Shown here in pieces: positions 1-8,560 of a stretch of DNA of 64,000 nucleotides. Positions within the stretch are counted from its first letter, which is position 1. Each line of letters starts with the position of its first letter. The notes under the pieces were generated by a model. That model was not told where the DNA came from and did not search any database. It saw only the letters and a list, made by a program, of their open reading frames with translations. Made by a program: the position numbers and the translations under genes. The stretch spans positions 1 to 64,000 of the forward strand of contig NZ_QORI02000002.1 of NCBI RefSeq assembly GCF_003325755.1, in the 5' to 3' direction. This stretch comes from Pseudomonas sp. SST3. Its GTDB lineage: Bacteria > Pseudomonadota > Gammaproteobacteria > Pseudomonadales > Pseudomonadaceae.

Positions 1-41
1 TTGCCGGCGTACTCGGCGTCGGCGAAGGTCATTTGCTTCAT
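1..41 (-). CDS. IS5-family transposase, N-terminal fragment (runs off window)
   Basis: Only the first 13 codons are present. They read MKQMTFADAEYAG, a start I recognise from IS5-group DDE transposases of proteobacteria. The catalytic residues lie outside the window. The start codon is at 39-41 on the minus strand, just inside the element's end. The identification rests on this short match and on the IS-like terminus beside it. Confidence 0.7.
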   Translation of the reverse strand, partial: MKQMTFADAEYAG

Positions 42-110
42 CGGGAAACTCGGGCAACGGGATCGGCGTATTTCACCAGATTCGGGAAGTCTTTTTCAGA
101 CCATCCCTAG
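1..110 (-). mobile_element. IS5-family insertion sequence, one end only
   Basis: The left edge holds the first codons of a transposase read on the minus strand, followed by about 65 bases of leader and a terminus. On the minus strand the terminus reads GGGATGGTCTGAAAAAG (90-106). It is bordered by CTAG (107-110), which fits the four-base YTAR target duplication typical of the IS5 group. The rest of the element and the second inverted repeat lie outside the window, so the exact IS name cannot be given. The sequence beyond position 110 looks like a damaged gene, as expected beside an insertion. Confidence 0.7.
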
Positions 111-607
111 AGCGGGGCCAAGCTGGATTCCAATGCGGCATTGCCGCATAGCATCCGCAGCGCCACCACCCTGGTGCGTATCGAGAGCAACCTGCCGGGG
201 CTGGTCGCGCAACTGGGTAGCCTCAACCTCAAGAGCGAGGTTCGCCTGCGCACCACCACTCGACCTCCAGCCACGGCGGCAACGTCGAGAGCTCGCGGGT
301 CGGCTCCGTCACCAGGCCCGTGGCCCAGCGACCCTGGCCCAACGCCCTGGAGCTCTATTTCAATACGCCAGCTGATGGCGCAGCATGTGGCGCACGTCGA
401 TTAACGGACCTGCCGCAAGATCAGAAAACGAACATGAGCGATAGCTACTACGCCAGCACCGCCAGCGACCGTCGTGGATCTGGAGAAGACCGTAGCCAGA
501 AGGCCGGCACCTCCATGCCATTCCCAAGGGCAATGACTCCGATGCCCTTCCCAACAGCGCGCCGATATCGAGCCCAGCGAGACAGACCAGCGAATCGGCA
601 TTCGCCT
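111..607. other. decayed, non-functional sequence next to the IS end
   Basis: No intact gene is visible over about 500 bases. From 111 one frame gives a plausible protein stretch (around residues SIRSATTLVRIESNLPGL) that degenerates after about 45 codons. A second frame continues with protein-like composition from about 255 to 430. This pattern suggests an old coding sequence broken by frameshifts after insertion of the adjacent IS. I do not recognise the family. The remainder up to the GntR gene gives only short low-quality frames. Confidence 0.45.
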
Positions 608-1327
608 TCACTCCGGCACTTCCACACACACATGAATCGCATCGTGCCGCCAGTACTCCACATCGCAATCGATCAACCGATCATGTTGGTCGCGGTTGAG
701 GCGGATGATGCGTAGGGCGGGGCTGCCGGGGGCGGTGCGCAGGGTCGTGGCGGCTTCGGGGTGCAGGGCGGTGGGGACCATGTCGAAGCGGACGCGGCCG
801 TAGTGGATGCTATATTCGCTGGCATATAGCTCGGTTAGCGAGCAGGTCAGATCGTAGTCGAGGATGCCTGGGAAGTAGCTGGGGTTCAGGTAGTGTTCGA
901 CGTAGAGCACCAGACGACCATCGATGCGTCGGGCGCGGCGGATCTGGATGACGCCGGACAGCGCAGGCAATCCCAGTCGGGCGCAGATTTCCGCTGCGGC
1001 GGGCACCAACCGGGCGGACAAGACCTCGGTTGCCGGGAGCCTACCCTGCTCATGGACCATGGCGTGGAAGTGGCTACGCACCAGCGGGTTGTAGGCGATC
1101 CGAGGCGGTGAAACGAACCAGCCACGGCGATCCTCCCGATAGATCAAACCCTGCGACTCGAGCTGGCCCAGCGCCTCTCGCAGCGTGATGCGCGTGGTAT
1201 CGAAGAGCTCGCTGAGTTTGCGCTCGGATGGCAGCTGCCCGCCAGGCTGCAGCAATCCGTGGGCGATCTGCTCCTGCAAGGACCGACAGATTGCCGTAAC
1301 CGCCCGCGGTGCCTCGTCACGCATCAC
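608..1327 (-). CDS. GntR-family regulator with UTRA ligand domain
   Basis: This 239-residue protein has an N-terminal winged helix-turn-helix (about 10-75, including PSERKLSELFDTTRITLREAL) and a C-terminal UTRA/chorismate-lyase-like effector domain (about 95-235). That architecture is shared by HutC, PhnF and DasR-type regulators. It is divergent from an ABC transporter / phosphodiesterase / HAD locus and is probably its local, ligand-responsive repressor. A perfect palindrome lies 12 bases upstream of its start, and a near-identical one lies just upstream of the divergent transporter gene. This implies that it controls both itself and that locus. The effector is unknown; an organophosphorus compound is an inference from the neighbours. 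Confidence 0.88.
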   Translation of the reverse strand: MMRDEAPRAVTAICRSLQEQIAHGLLQPGGQLPSERKLSELFDTTRITLREALGQLESQGLIYREDRRGWFVSPPRIAYNPLVRSHFHAMVHEQGRLPATEVLSARLVPAAAEICARLGLPALSGVIQIRRARRIDGRLVLYVEHYLNPSYFPGILDYDLTCSLTELYASEYSIHYGRVRFDMVPTALHPEAATTLRTAPGSPALRIIRLNRDQHDRLIDCDVEYWRHDAIHVCVEVPE

Positions 1328-1338
1328 TTTCTCCTCAA

Positions 1339-1352
1339 CTGGACTAGTCCAG
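1339..1352. promoter_or_regulatory. perfect 14-bp palindrome, candidate GntR/UTRA operator 1
   Basis: CTGGACTAGTCCAG is identical to its own reverse complement and sits just upstream of the GntR start codon (1327). The core TGG-n-CTAG-n-CCA resembles sites bound by UTRA regulators of the DasR/NagR type. Assignment to the adjacent regulator is inference from position and symmetry. Confidence 0.6.
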
Positions 1353-1640
1353 CACTAGAACAGAGCGCTTGCTCTCGCATTTTTCAGCCGCAAACGCTCT
1401 GCAGGTTAGGCAAGCCAAATGACTACCGCGTGACATTGGTACGGAAAGCGGGTCCCACAACGGTTGTTTTTGGCCCATCCAAGCGTATCGGCGGATTTCG
1501 ATAGAGCCACGCCACGCAAGGTTCCCAGCCTGAGCTAGGCTTGCTACGGCACTCCTGTCGCAGTGTCGTCCATCCGGGCGATGGCGGAGGCAACGACATC
1601 AAATTGTCACTTGCACCCCCTAGTTTGGCTTGCATCGTGC

Positions 1641-1652
1641 TGATCTAGACCA
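1641..1652. promoter_or_regulatory. candidate GntR/UTRA operator 2 before the binding-protein gene
   Basis: TGATCTAGACCA keeps the TG-n-TCTAGA-CCA symmetry of the palindrome at 1339-1352, with one mismatch between its arms. It ends 24 bases before the binding-protein start codon (1677) and just ahead of its AAGGAG ribosome binding site. A repressor bound here would cover the start region of the transporter transcript. Confidence 0.5.
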
Positions 1653-1676
1653 ATCGACCTGCGAAAGGAGCTTCGA

Positions 1677-2734
1677 ATGAAACGACTGCTGCTGGCTTCA
1701 CTGCTGGGATCAGCGATCGCCCTGGCGACATCGGCGAACGCTGCACAAACGGACCTGAAAAGCCTCGAAGAGGCGGCTCGCGCGGAAGGCGAGGTCAACA
1801 GTGTCGGCATGCCGGACAGCTGGGCGAACTGGAAGGACACCTGGCAGGATCTAGAGAAGAAGTACGGTCTCAAACACATGGATACCGACATGAGCTCGGC
1901 GCAGGAAATCGCCAAGTTCGCCGCCGAAAAAGACAACGCCACGGCTGACATTGGTGATGTCGGCGCCGCGTTCGGGCCGATCGCGGTGCAACAGGGCGTT
2001 ACCCAACCATACAAGCCGAGCACATGGGAGCAGATTCCCGAATGGGCCAAGGACAAGGATGGGCACTGGATGCTCGCGTATACCGGCTCCATCGCTTTTA
2101 TCGTCAACAAGCAGTTGGTCAAGGAAGCGCCGACCTCATGGGCCGAGCTGAAGGACGGTAAGTACAAGGTCGCATCGGCGATGTCAGCGCAGCGGCGCAG
2201 GCAGTCAACGGCGTGCTGGCTGCGGCCATCGCCAACGGCGGGGACGAGAAGAACATCCAGCCAGGCCTGGACTACTTCGCCGAGATCGCCAAGCAGGGCC
2301 GCCTGTCGCTGTCGAACCCGACGATCCAGACGCTGGAGCGCGGCGAAGTGGAAGTGGGTGTGGTCTGGGACTTCAACGGCCTGTCGTACCGCGACCAGAT
2401 CGACCCCAGCCGCTTTGAAGTCTTGATCCCCTCGGACGGTTCAGTGATTTCAGGCTACACAACCATCATCAACAAATGGGCCAAACACCCCAACGCAGCC
2501 AAGCTTGCCCGCGAGTACATCCTCTCCGATGCCGGGCAGATCAACCTGGCCAAGGGTAACGCCCGGCCGATCCGAGCCGAGCACCTGACCCTGCCCGCCG
2601 AGGTCCAGGCCAAGCTGCTTCCGAACGAGCAGTACGCCAAAGTCAAACCGATCGAAGATGCCGAAACCTGGGAAGCGACGTCGAAGGCTTTGCCGCAGCA
2701 ATGGCAGGAAAACGTGATCATCGAGATGGAGTGA
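1677..2734 (+). pseudogene. ABC transporter periplasmic binding protein (family 1), apparent frameshift
   Basis: The gene begins with a signal peptide (MKRLLLASLLGSAIALATSANA) after a good AAGGAG site and resembles the iron/putrescine/2-aminoethylphosphonate class of extracellular binding proteins. At about 2170 the reading frame breaks. The continuation, VSAAAQAVNGVLAAAIANGG and onward, lies in another frame and runs to the TGA at 2732-2734. One extra C near 2170 would restore a protein of about 352 residues, normal for the family. It is the first gene of the importer locus and should set substrate specificity. Either the base is missing by sequencing error or the importer has lost its receptor. 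Confidence 0.8.
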
Positions 2735-2742
2735 TCGCCTGC

Positions 2743-2808
2743 GGTGGGTTTCCGCCCACCTAGGCAGAACCTCTCGGTAGGAGCGAGGCCGTCGCCCTCG
2801 CTCCTACC
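2743..2808. repeat. two hairpins between binding-protein and phosphodiesterase genes
   Basis: A GGTGGG/CCCACC hairpin (2743-2760) is followed by a longer one at 2776-2808, with arms GGTAGGAGCGAG and CTCGCTCCTACC. The second is the REP type common in Pseudomonas. There is no T-run, so it is more likely an mRNA-stabilising or attenuating REP than a full terminator. It could let the abundant binding protein be expressed above the downstream genes. Confidence 0.6.
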
Positions 2809-2834
2809 AAAAGCAATCAGGAAGGACCGAAAGC

Positions 2835-3638
2835 ATGGGCAAAGCCATCCTCGTCGTGCTCGACGGCCTCAGCTATCAGGTCGCGGAGCACGCGCTCGGG
2901 CATCTGCAGGCCTATCGCATGGCCGGACGGGGAGTGCTTTATCGCGTGCAATGTGAATTACCTGCGCTGTCTCGACCACTGTACGAATGCATCCTGACCG
3001 GGGTGGCACCGATCGACAGTGGCGTTGTGCATAACGACGTCGTGCGGCTATCCACCGAGCGCAGCATTTTTCACTACGCCCGCGACGCGGGTTTGAGCAC
3101 AGCGGCCGCGGCCTATCACTGGGTCAGCGAGCTGTATAACCGCGCGCCGTTCCAGGCGGCACGCGATCGGCACAGCGAGACGCCAGAGCTGCCAATTCAA
3201 CATGGGCATTTCTATTACGAGGATCACTACCCGGACTCGCACCTGTTCGCCGATGCCGAAAGCCTGCGTTTGCGACACAACCCGGACTTCCTGCTGGTGC
3301 ACCCGATGAATATCGACAACGCCGGCCACAAGCACGGCCTGGATTCGTTCCAGTACCGCAACGCCGCACGCCGCGCAGATATTCTGCTCGCCGATTACCT
3401 ACAGCGCTGGCTCGATGACGGCTATCAGGTAGTGGTGACGGCCGATCACGGCATGAACAACGACCGCTCGCACAACGGCCTGCTACCCGAAGAACGCGAG
3501 GTGCCACTGTTCGTGCTGGGCTCGGCATTCAGCCTCGACCCCGCCGCGCGCCCGAAACAGACCGAACTCTGCGGCACCGTGTGCCAATTGCTCGGCGTGC
3601 CACATGACAAGCCGCTGTGCCCGGAGCTCTTGAAATGA
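2835..3638 (+). CDS. alkaline-phosphatase-superfamily phosphodiesterase / nucleotide pyrophosphatase-like enzyme
   Basis: This 267-residue protein has the metal-ligand pattern of the type I phosphodiesterase/phosphonoacetate hydrolase branch of the alkaline phosphatase superfamily. D10 lies in VVLDGLS, a probable nucleophile S46 in PALSRPLYECILTG, D161 and H165 in NIDNAGHKHG, D204 and H205 in TADHGMNND, and H213 follows. There is no signal peptide, so it acts in the cytoplasm, after import by the adjacent ABC system. Its stop codon overlaps the start of the permease gene (ATGA), which indicates translational coupling. The substrate is probably a phosphodiester or phosphonate; the sequence alone does not decide which. 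Confidence 0.82.
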   Translation: MGKAILVVLDGLSYQVAEHALGHLQAYRMAGRGVLYRVQCELPALSRPLYECILTGVAPIDSGVVHNDVVRLSTERSIFHYARDAGLSTAAAAYHWVSELYNRAPFQAARDRHSETPELPIQHGHFYYEDHYPDSHLFADAESLRLRHNPDFLLVHPMNIDNAGHKHGLDSFQYRNAARRADILLADYLQRWLDDGYQVVVTADHGMNNDRSHNGLLPEEREVPLFVLGSAFSLDPAARPKQTELCGTVCQLLGVPHDKPLCPELLK

Positions 3639-4546
3639 CCGCGCAGCTCGAAGACAACCTCAAGACCGCGGCCATCCGAGACAGCGCTGGCCCTCGGGTT
3701 GCAGGCCGTCGTGCCCCGCACAGCAAACGGCTGGCGCTGCTTTGCCTGTTGCCATTCGCCTTGTTCTTCTTCGCCTTTCAGATCGCCCCGCTGCTTTGGG
3801 TCACGCTCAACAGCCTGAACACCGCCGATGGCTGGGGCCTGGCCAATTTCCAGAAAGTCTTCGGCTCGAAGTTTTACGTCCAAGCCATCAAGCACAGCCT
3901 GCAGATCGCCTTCTGGTCGAGCCTGATCGGCATCGTCATCGCCATCCTCGGCAGCTACTCACTGCGCCAGGTCGATTCGAAATTACGCGACTTCGTCATG
4001 GCTTTCTCCAACATGACCAGCAACTTCGCCGGCGTGCCGCTGGCCTTCGCCTTCGTCATCCTGCTCGGCTTCAACGGGGCACTGACAATCCTGCTCAAGC
4101 AGGCTGGAATCATCGAAGACTTCAACCTGTACTCCAAAACCGGCCTGATCGTGCTCTACACCTATTTCCAGATCCCGCTGGGCGTGCTTCTGCTTTACCC
4201 GGCCTTCGATGCGCTTCGGGAGGATTGGCGTGAGTCGGCCTCGTTGCTAGGCGCCGGTACCTGGAGCTACTGGCGCTACATCGGCCTGCCGGTGCTTACC
4301 CCAGCGCTGCTCGGCACCTTCGTCATCCTGCTGGCCAATGCGCTGGGGGCCTATGCCACGGTCTACTACCTCACTACGGGCAACTTCAACGTGTTGCCGA
4401 TCCGAATCGCGGCGATGATTTCCGGCGATATCTCCCTCGATCCGAACATGGCCAGCGCATTGTCTATGGTGCTGGTCGGGCTGATGGGCGTGATTACCGT
4501 GGCGCATCAGGTACTGCTCAAGAGGAGTTACCATGCGAGCCGCTGA
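3635..4546 (+). CDS. ABC transporter permease, first subunit (PotB/PhnU-like)
   Basis: About six transmembrane segments follow a basic N-terminus. The cytoplasmic EAA loop (DALREDWRESASLLGAG) near residue 205 marks it as a binding-protein-dependent permease. I chose the ATG at 3635, which overlaps the phosphodiesterase stop, rather than the upstream GTG at 3617; this gives 303 residues. It pairs with the next gene, whose start lies 14 bases inside this one. Similar permeases serve spermidine, iron and 2-aminoethylphosphonate importers. Confidence 0.88.
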   Translation: MTAQLEDNLKTAAIRDSAGPRVAGRRAPHSKRLALLCLLPFALFFFAFQIAPLLWVTLNSLNTADGWGLANFQKVFGSKFYVQAIKHSLQIAFWSSLIGIVIAILGSYSLRQVDSKLRDFVMAFSNMTSNFAGVPLAFAFVILLGFNGALTILLKQAGIIEDFNLYSKTGLIVLYTYFQIPLGVLLLYPAFDALREDWRESASLLGAGTWSYWRYIGLPVLTPALLGTFVILLANALGAYATVYYLTTGNFNVLPIRIAAMISGDISLDPNMASALSMVLVGLMGVITVAHQVLLKRSYHASR

Positions 4547-5330
4547 AGCCAAACGTGGCGCGCTGTATCACCGCACAGTGGTCTGGCTGCTGTTTCTTAT
4601 CCTGCTGTTACCACTGGCTGCGACCTTCCTCTATTCGATTTCCAGCAGCTGGTCGGCGACCATCCTGCCGGACGGCTTGACCTTTGACTGGTACCTGCAG
4701 CTCTGGAGTGACGAACGCTTCCTGCGGGCGTTCGCTCAATCACTGCTGGTCTGCTTTGGTGCGCTGGCTTTGGCGGTGGTGCTGATCCTGCCGCTGCTGT
4801 TCGTCGTGCATTACCACTTCCCGAAACTCGACGGGCTGATGAACATCCTGATCCTGCTGCCGTTCGCCGTGCCTCCGGTGGTGTCCTCGGTCGGCCTGCT
4901 GCAGCTCTACGGCTCGGGGCCGCTGGCAATGGTCGGCACGCCCTGGATCCTCATTGGCGCCTACTTCACCATCGCCCTGCCGTTCATGTACCGCGCCATC
5001 AGTAACAATCTGCAGGCGATCAATATTCGCGACCTGATGGATGCCGCTCACCTGCTCGGCGCGAGCACCTGGAAGGCGGCGTTTCTGGTGGTGCTGCCGA
5101 ACCTTCGCAAGGGGCTGATGGTGTCGCTGTTTCTGTCGTTTTCGTTTCTGTTCGGCGAATTCGTCTTCGCCAACCTGCTGGTCGGTACGCGCTACGAAAC
5201 CTTGCAGGTTTACTTGAACAATATGAAAAACAGCAGCGGCCACTTCAACAGTGCGCTGGTCATCTCCTACTTCTTCTTCGTGCTGGTGTTCACCTGGGCG
5301 GCGACCCGGTTGAGCCGAGATAAAACCTGA
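4533..5330 (+). CDS. ABC transporter permease, second subunit (PotC/PhnV-like)
   Basis: This 265-residue protein has six predicted membrane helices and an EAA-type loop (MDAAHLLGASTWKAAF) near residue 170 that contacts the ATPase. Its start overlaps the end of the first permease gene by 14 bases. A 354-base block of REP repeats separates it from the cognate ATPase gene. It forms the heterodimeric channel of the importer with the preceding protein. Confidence 0.88.
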   Translation: MRAAEAKRGALYHRTVVWLLFLILLLPLAATFLYSISSSWSATILPDGLTFDWYLQLWSDERFLRAFAQSLLVCFGALALAVVLILPLLFVVHYHFPKLDGLMNILILLPFAVPPVVSSVGLLQLYGSGPLAMVGTPWILIGAYFTIALPFMYRAISNNLQAINIRDLMDAAHLLGASTWKAAFLVVLPNLRKGLMVSLFLSFSFLFGEFVFANLLVGTRYETLQVYLNNMKNSSGHFNSALVISYFFFVLVFTWAATRLSRDKT

Positions 5331-5367
5331 ACCCATGAACGTGCAGGGTGGATTCGGTCGACGTTTC

Positions 5368-5435
5368 GTAGGGTGGGCTTCTAGCCCACCAGATAGAACT
5401 CCGCCGATCACGCGGTGGGCTGAGGCCCGCCCTAC
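5368..5435. repeat. REP palindrome pair (BIME), copy 1
   Basis: Two facing GTAGGGTGGGCT / AGCCCGCCCTAC units surround a short spacer containing AGATAGAACTCCGC. The same element recurs at 5525-5591, with relatives near 62.8 and 63.0 kb. It belongs to the REP class dispersed in Pseudomonas stutzeri genomes. Reading frames across this stretch are artefacts of the repeat. Confidence 0.85.
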
Positions 5436-5524
5436 ACGGCTGGCGTTCGCGAGGGCGGCGATAGGGCTGACCGAGAGAATCCTGATTTCACGCACGTGCC
5501 AGAAGTCTGCAGTCCGTCGGATTC

Positions 5525-5591
5525 GTAGGGTGGGCTTTAGCCCACCAGATAGAACTCCGCTGAACGCGCGGTGGGCTGAAGCCCACCCTAC
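5525..5591. repeat. REP palindrome pair (BIME), copy 2
   Basis: This is nearly the same element as the copy at 5368-5435, including the AGATAGAACTCCGC spacer, in the same orientation. Together the two copies fill most of the 5331-5684 gap between the second permease and the ATPase. The remaining sequence of the gap holds no gene I can support. Confidence 0.85.
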
Positions 5592-5684
5592 GGGATAGAA
5601 GCGTGGTGGCCGAAGCGGAGCGCCGCGTGGCTCACTTTTTAACGACGGATCCAGATCATCGCGCTATTCAAGACGGGAATATTC

Positions 5685-6686
5685 ATGAGCTACCTTTGCA
5701 TACGCAACCTGCACAAAGCCTTTGGCGATACGCAGGTTTTCAGCGACATCAATTGCGAAGTGCGCAAGGGCGAGCTAATCACGCTGCTCGGCCCCTCCGG
5801 CTGCGGCAAGTCCACGCTGCTGCGTTGCATCGCTGGGCTTACGGAGGTCGACGGCGGGCAGATCCTGCTGGATGGCGAGGATCTGGTACCCATGTCACCG
5901 CAGAATCGCCAGATCGGCATGGTGTTCCAGAGCTACGCGCTGTTCCCCAACATGACGGTCGAGCAGAACGTCTCCTTTGGCTTGCGCATGCAAAAGATCG
6001 CAAAAGACGAAAGCGCCCGGCGGGTAAACGAGGTGTTGGCAATGGTCGAGCTCGGCGAATTTGCCCGGCGCTACCCGAGCCAACTGTCGGGCGGGCAATG
6101 TCAGCGTGTGGCACTGGCGCGCTCGCTGGTAACGCGCCCTCGCCTGCTGTTGCTCGACGAACCCCTGTCGGCGCTGGATGCGCGCATCCGTAAGCATTTG
6201 CGTGAGCAGATCAGGGCGATCCAGCAGGAGCTGGGGCTGACCACGATATTCGTTACCCACGATCAGGAAGAGGCGCTGACCCTCTCGGATCGCATCCTGC
6301 TGATGAATGCCGGCCGGATCGTCCAGAGCGCCGACGCCGAAACCCTGTATACGGCACCGGTGGATGCCTTCGCCGCGGGCTTTATCGGCAACTACAACCT
6401 GCTTGCCGCAGACGTCGCCTCACGCCTGCTGCAACGCCCGATCGATGGGCAGGTGGCGATCCGCCCGGAAGCTATAGCACTGCTCAATGCCGCCGACGGT
6501 AGCGGCGGGATCGCCGCGGTGATCAAAAGCCACAGCCTGCTCGGCAATGTGATTCGATACCGCGTCGAAGCACGCGGGGTTGAACTGCTGGTGGATGTGC
6601 TCAATCGCTCCGCTGCCGATCTGTACCCGCACGGTCGCCAGGTAGGCCTTACCATTGACGCTTCGGCAATTCATGAGGTGGCTTGA
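5685..6686 (+). CDS. ABC transporter ATP-binding protein (PotA/PhnT-like)
   Basis: This 333-residue ATPase has Walker A GPSGCGKST near residue 36, the signature LSGGQ near 135, Walker B LLLLDEPLSALD, and the switch histidine in VTHDQEEALT. A C-terminal TOBE-like domain (about 240-330) is typical of importers for spermidine, iron and phosphonates. It energises the two permeases encoded upstream. Its TGA overlaps the ATG of the HAD phosphatase gene, so the hydrolase is translated together with the transporter. Confidence 0.92.
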   Translation: MSYLCIRNLHKAFGDTQVFSDINCEVRKGELITLLGPSGCGKSTLLRCIAGLTEVDGGQILLDGEDLVPMSPQNRQIGMVFQSYALFPNMTVEQNVSFGLRMQKIAKDESARRVNEVLAMVELGEFARRYPSQLSGGQCQRVALARSLVTRPRLLLLDEPLSALDARIRKHLREQIRAIQQELGLTTIFVTHDQEEALTLSDRILLMNAGRIVQSADAETLYTAPVDAFAAGFIGNYNLLAADVASRLLQRPIDGQVAIRPEAIALLNAADGSGGIAAVIKSHSLLGNVIRYRVEARGVELLVDVLNRSAADLYPHGRQVGLTIDASAIHEVA

Positions 6687-7339
6687 TGGCATTGGCAATT
6701 TTCGACCTGGACGAAACCCTGATCGACGGCGACTGCGCCAGCCTCTGGGCACGGGAAATGGCCAAGATCGGCTGGGTGGATGGCGAATCCTTCCTGCGCA
6801 AGGACGCCGAGCTGATGGCCGAGTATGCCTTTGGCCGATTGGCCATGGAGGACTACATGATCTTCAGCCTGACGCCACTGGTAGGCCGCACCGCCGATGA
6901 GGTGGCGCATGTGGTGGCGCCCTTCGTCGAAGAGGTGATCGAGCCACTGATTTACAGCGATGCCATGCGCCATATCGCTGAGCATCGCAAAGTAGGTGAC
7001 CGGATCTTGATTATCTCGGCGTCGGCGGAATTTCTGGTCAAAGCGATTGCTGCACGACTCGGCGTCGAGGACACATTGGCGATCCAGCTGGAAGAACAGT
7101 ACGGCTTTTACAATGGTAGAACGCTGGGCGTACTCAGCTACCGTGAAGGTAAGGTGACGCGGCTTCGGCAGTGGGCGACGGAGCACGGTGAATCGCTCGA
7201 GGGTGTGCATTTCTATTCCGACTCGATCAACGACCTGCCACTGCTGGAGCAGGTGGCTTATCCGCATGTCGTGAATCCCGACCCTCTGCTGCGCGAACAG
7301 GCCGGAGCCAAGGGCTGGCCGCAGCTGTCCTGGACCTGA
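6686..7339 (+). CDS. HAD-IB family phosphatase (SerB-like)
   Basis: This 217-residue HAD hydrolase has the nucleophile/acid pair D7 and D9 in FDLDETL, a motif II serine in ILIISAS and motif IV acids in YSDSINDLPLL. A helical cap lies between about 15 and 90. The class includes phosphoserine and phosphorylcholine phosphatases. The ATG at 6686 overlaps the stop of the ATPase gene. After the phosphodiesterase cleaves an imported molecule, this enzyme could release phosphate from the resulting monoester. That order of reactions is inference. Confidence 0.85.
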   Translation: MALAIFDLDETLIDGDCASLWAREMAKIGWVDGESFLRKDAELMAEYAFGRLAMEDYMIFSLTPLVGRTADEVAHVVAPFVEEVIEPLIYSDAMRHIAEHRKVGDRILIISASAEFLVKAIAARLGVEDTLAIQLEEQYGFYNGRTLGVLSYREGKVTRLRQWATEHGESLEGVHFYSDSINDLPLLEQVAYPHVVNPDPLLREQAGAKGWPQLSWT

Positions 7340-7357
7340 GCGATTGGAGAGGTCGCC

Positions 7358-8560
7358 TCAGACCTCGCCGTTCAGCGGCAGCAGGACGCGGAACAACGCG
7401 CCCTTGCCCTCTTCGCTTTCGACCTGAATTCTGCCGTTGTGGGCTTTGACGATCTGTTCGGCGATAAACAAGCCAAGGCCCAGCCCGGCGCTGCTCTCGC
7501 TGCCTTCGGCGCGCTCGAACTGGCAGAAAATCCGATTGAGGCTCTTCTGGTTGATACCGATACCCTGGTCGCGCACTTCGAGACAGGCATCCGTCGAAGT
7601 GGCACTGACGTTGACCTGCACCGGCTTGCCTGCGCCGTAGCGCATCGCATTGGTCAGCAGATTCGCCAGCACTTGCTCGATGCGGAACTCGTCCCAAACC
7701 CCAGCGATCGGCTCCGGACGCTGAAACAGCAGCGTGCAGCCGCTGGCTTCCATTTGCGGAGCAAAGTTCTCCACGACGCTGGCCGCCAGCTTGCCCAAAT
7801 CGACGTGGCTAGGACGAATCGACAACTTGCCCGTGCGAATCCGTGAAACGTCGAGCATGTCGTCGATCAGGCGGATCAAGCTCTGAATCTGCCGCTCATC
7901 CTTGTCTACCATCTGCCGCAGCTTGTCTTCGCTAAATGCGGCGAGGTTGTTTCGCCCGAGCTGCAGCTTGCGCAACTGGACTTCAAGGATCAGCGTGTTG
8001 AGCGGGGTTTTCAGTTCATGGGAGACGATCGACATGAAGTCGTCACGCATGCGCACCGCATCTTCCAGTTCGGCCTTGGTGCTGCGCAGTTCATCGAGCA
8101 GTACTTCCTGCTCCCGGCGACTGCGTTCGAGCGCTTCGAGCTGACGCGCCATTCGCTTGCGGTTGCGGTAGAGGTCGACGAAAACGCTGACCTTGCTGCG
8201 CACCGCATGGGTATCGAGCGGCTTGTGCATGAAGTCTACGGCACCGCTCTCGTACCCCTTGAACGCATAGTTGAGCTCACGACCGGCAGCGCTGACGAAG
8301 ACGATGGGAATCTGCTTGGTGCGCTCGGTGCCGCGCATCAGCTCTGCCAGCTGAAAACCATCCATCCCAGGCATCTGCACGTCGAGAATGGCCAACGCAA
8401 ACTCATGCTGCAGCAACAGCTCGAGCGCCTGCTCCGCCGACTCGGCCTGATGCACGCGAATCCCCGGGCTCCTGAGTATGGCGTCCAGCGCCAGCAGGTT
8501 TTCCGGCAAATCATCGACGATCAGCAGGTTCGCTTCATCGGTCTGGTCAGGCATGGTCAC
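7358..8560 (-). CDS. response-regulator/histidine-kinase hybrid (REC-HisKA-HATPase)
   Basis: This 400-residue protein starts with a receiver domain (about 10-125, phospho-acceptor Asp in AILDVQMPGMDG). A short coiled coil (about 130-170) follows, then a dimerisation/phospho-acceptor domain with SHELKTPLN and an ATPase domain ending with GLGLGLFIAEQIV. It has no membrane segment. It is the last gene of a four-gene minus-strand operon and its start overlaps the cheB stop by four bases. Receiver-first kinases of this kind usually take phosphate from an upstream kinase and modulate their own output. The HAD gene converges from the other side. Confidence 0.88.
   Translation of the reverse strand: MTMPDQTDEANLLIVDDLPENLLALDAILRSPGIRVHQAESAEQALELLLQHEFALAILDVQMPGMDGFQLAELMRGTERTKQIPIVFVSAAGRELNYAFKGYESGAVDFMHKPLDTHAVRSKVSVFVDLYRNRKRMARQLEALERSRREQEVLLDELRSTKAELEDAVRMRDDFMSIVSHELKTPLNTLILEVQLRKLQLGRNNLAAFSEDKLRQMVDKDERQIQSLIRLIDDMLDVSRIRTGKLSIRPSHVDLGKLAASVVENFAPQMEASGCTLLFQRPEPIAGVWDEFRIEQVLANLLTNAMRYGAGKPVQVNVSATSTDACLEVRDQGIGINQKSLNRIFCQFERAEGSESSAGLGLGLFIAEQIVKAHNGRIQVESEEGKGALFRVLLPLNGEV

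Noticed and set aside
5335..5598. 87-codon plus-strand frame between permease and ATPase
   Set aside because: It is made of two REP pairs and has repeated WAxxxPxR segments that follow the repeat rather than a protein.
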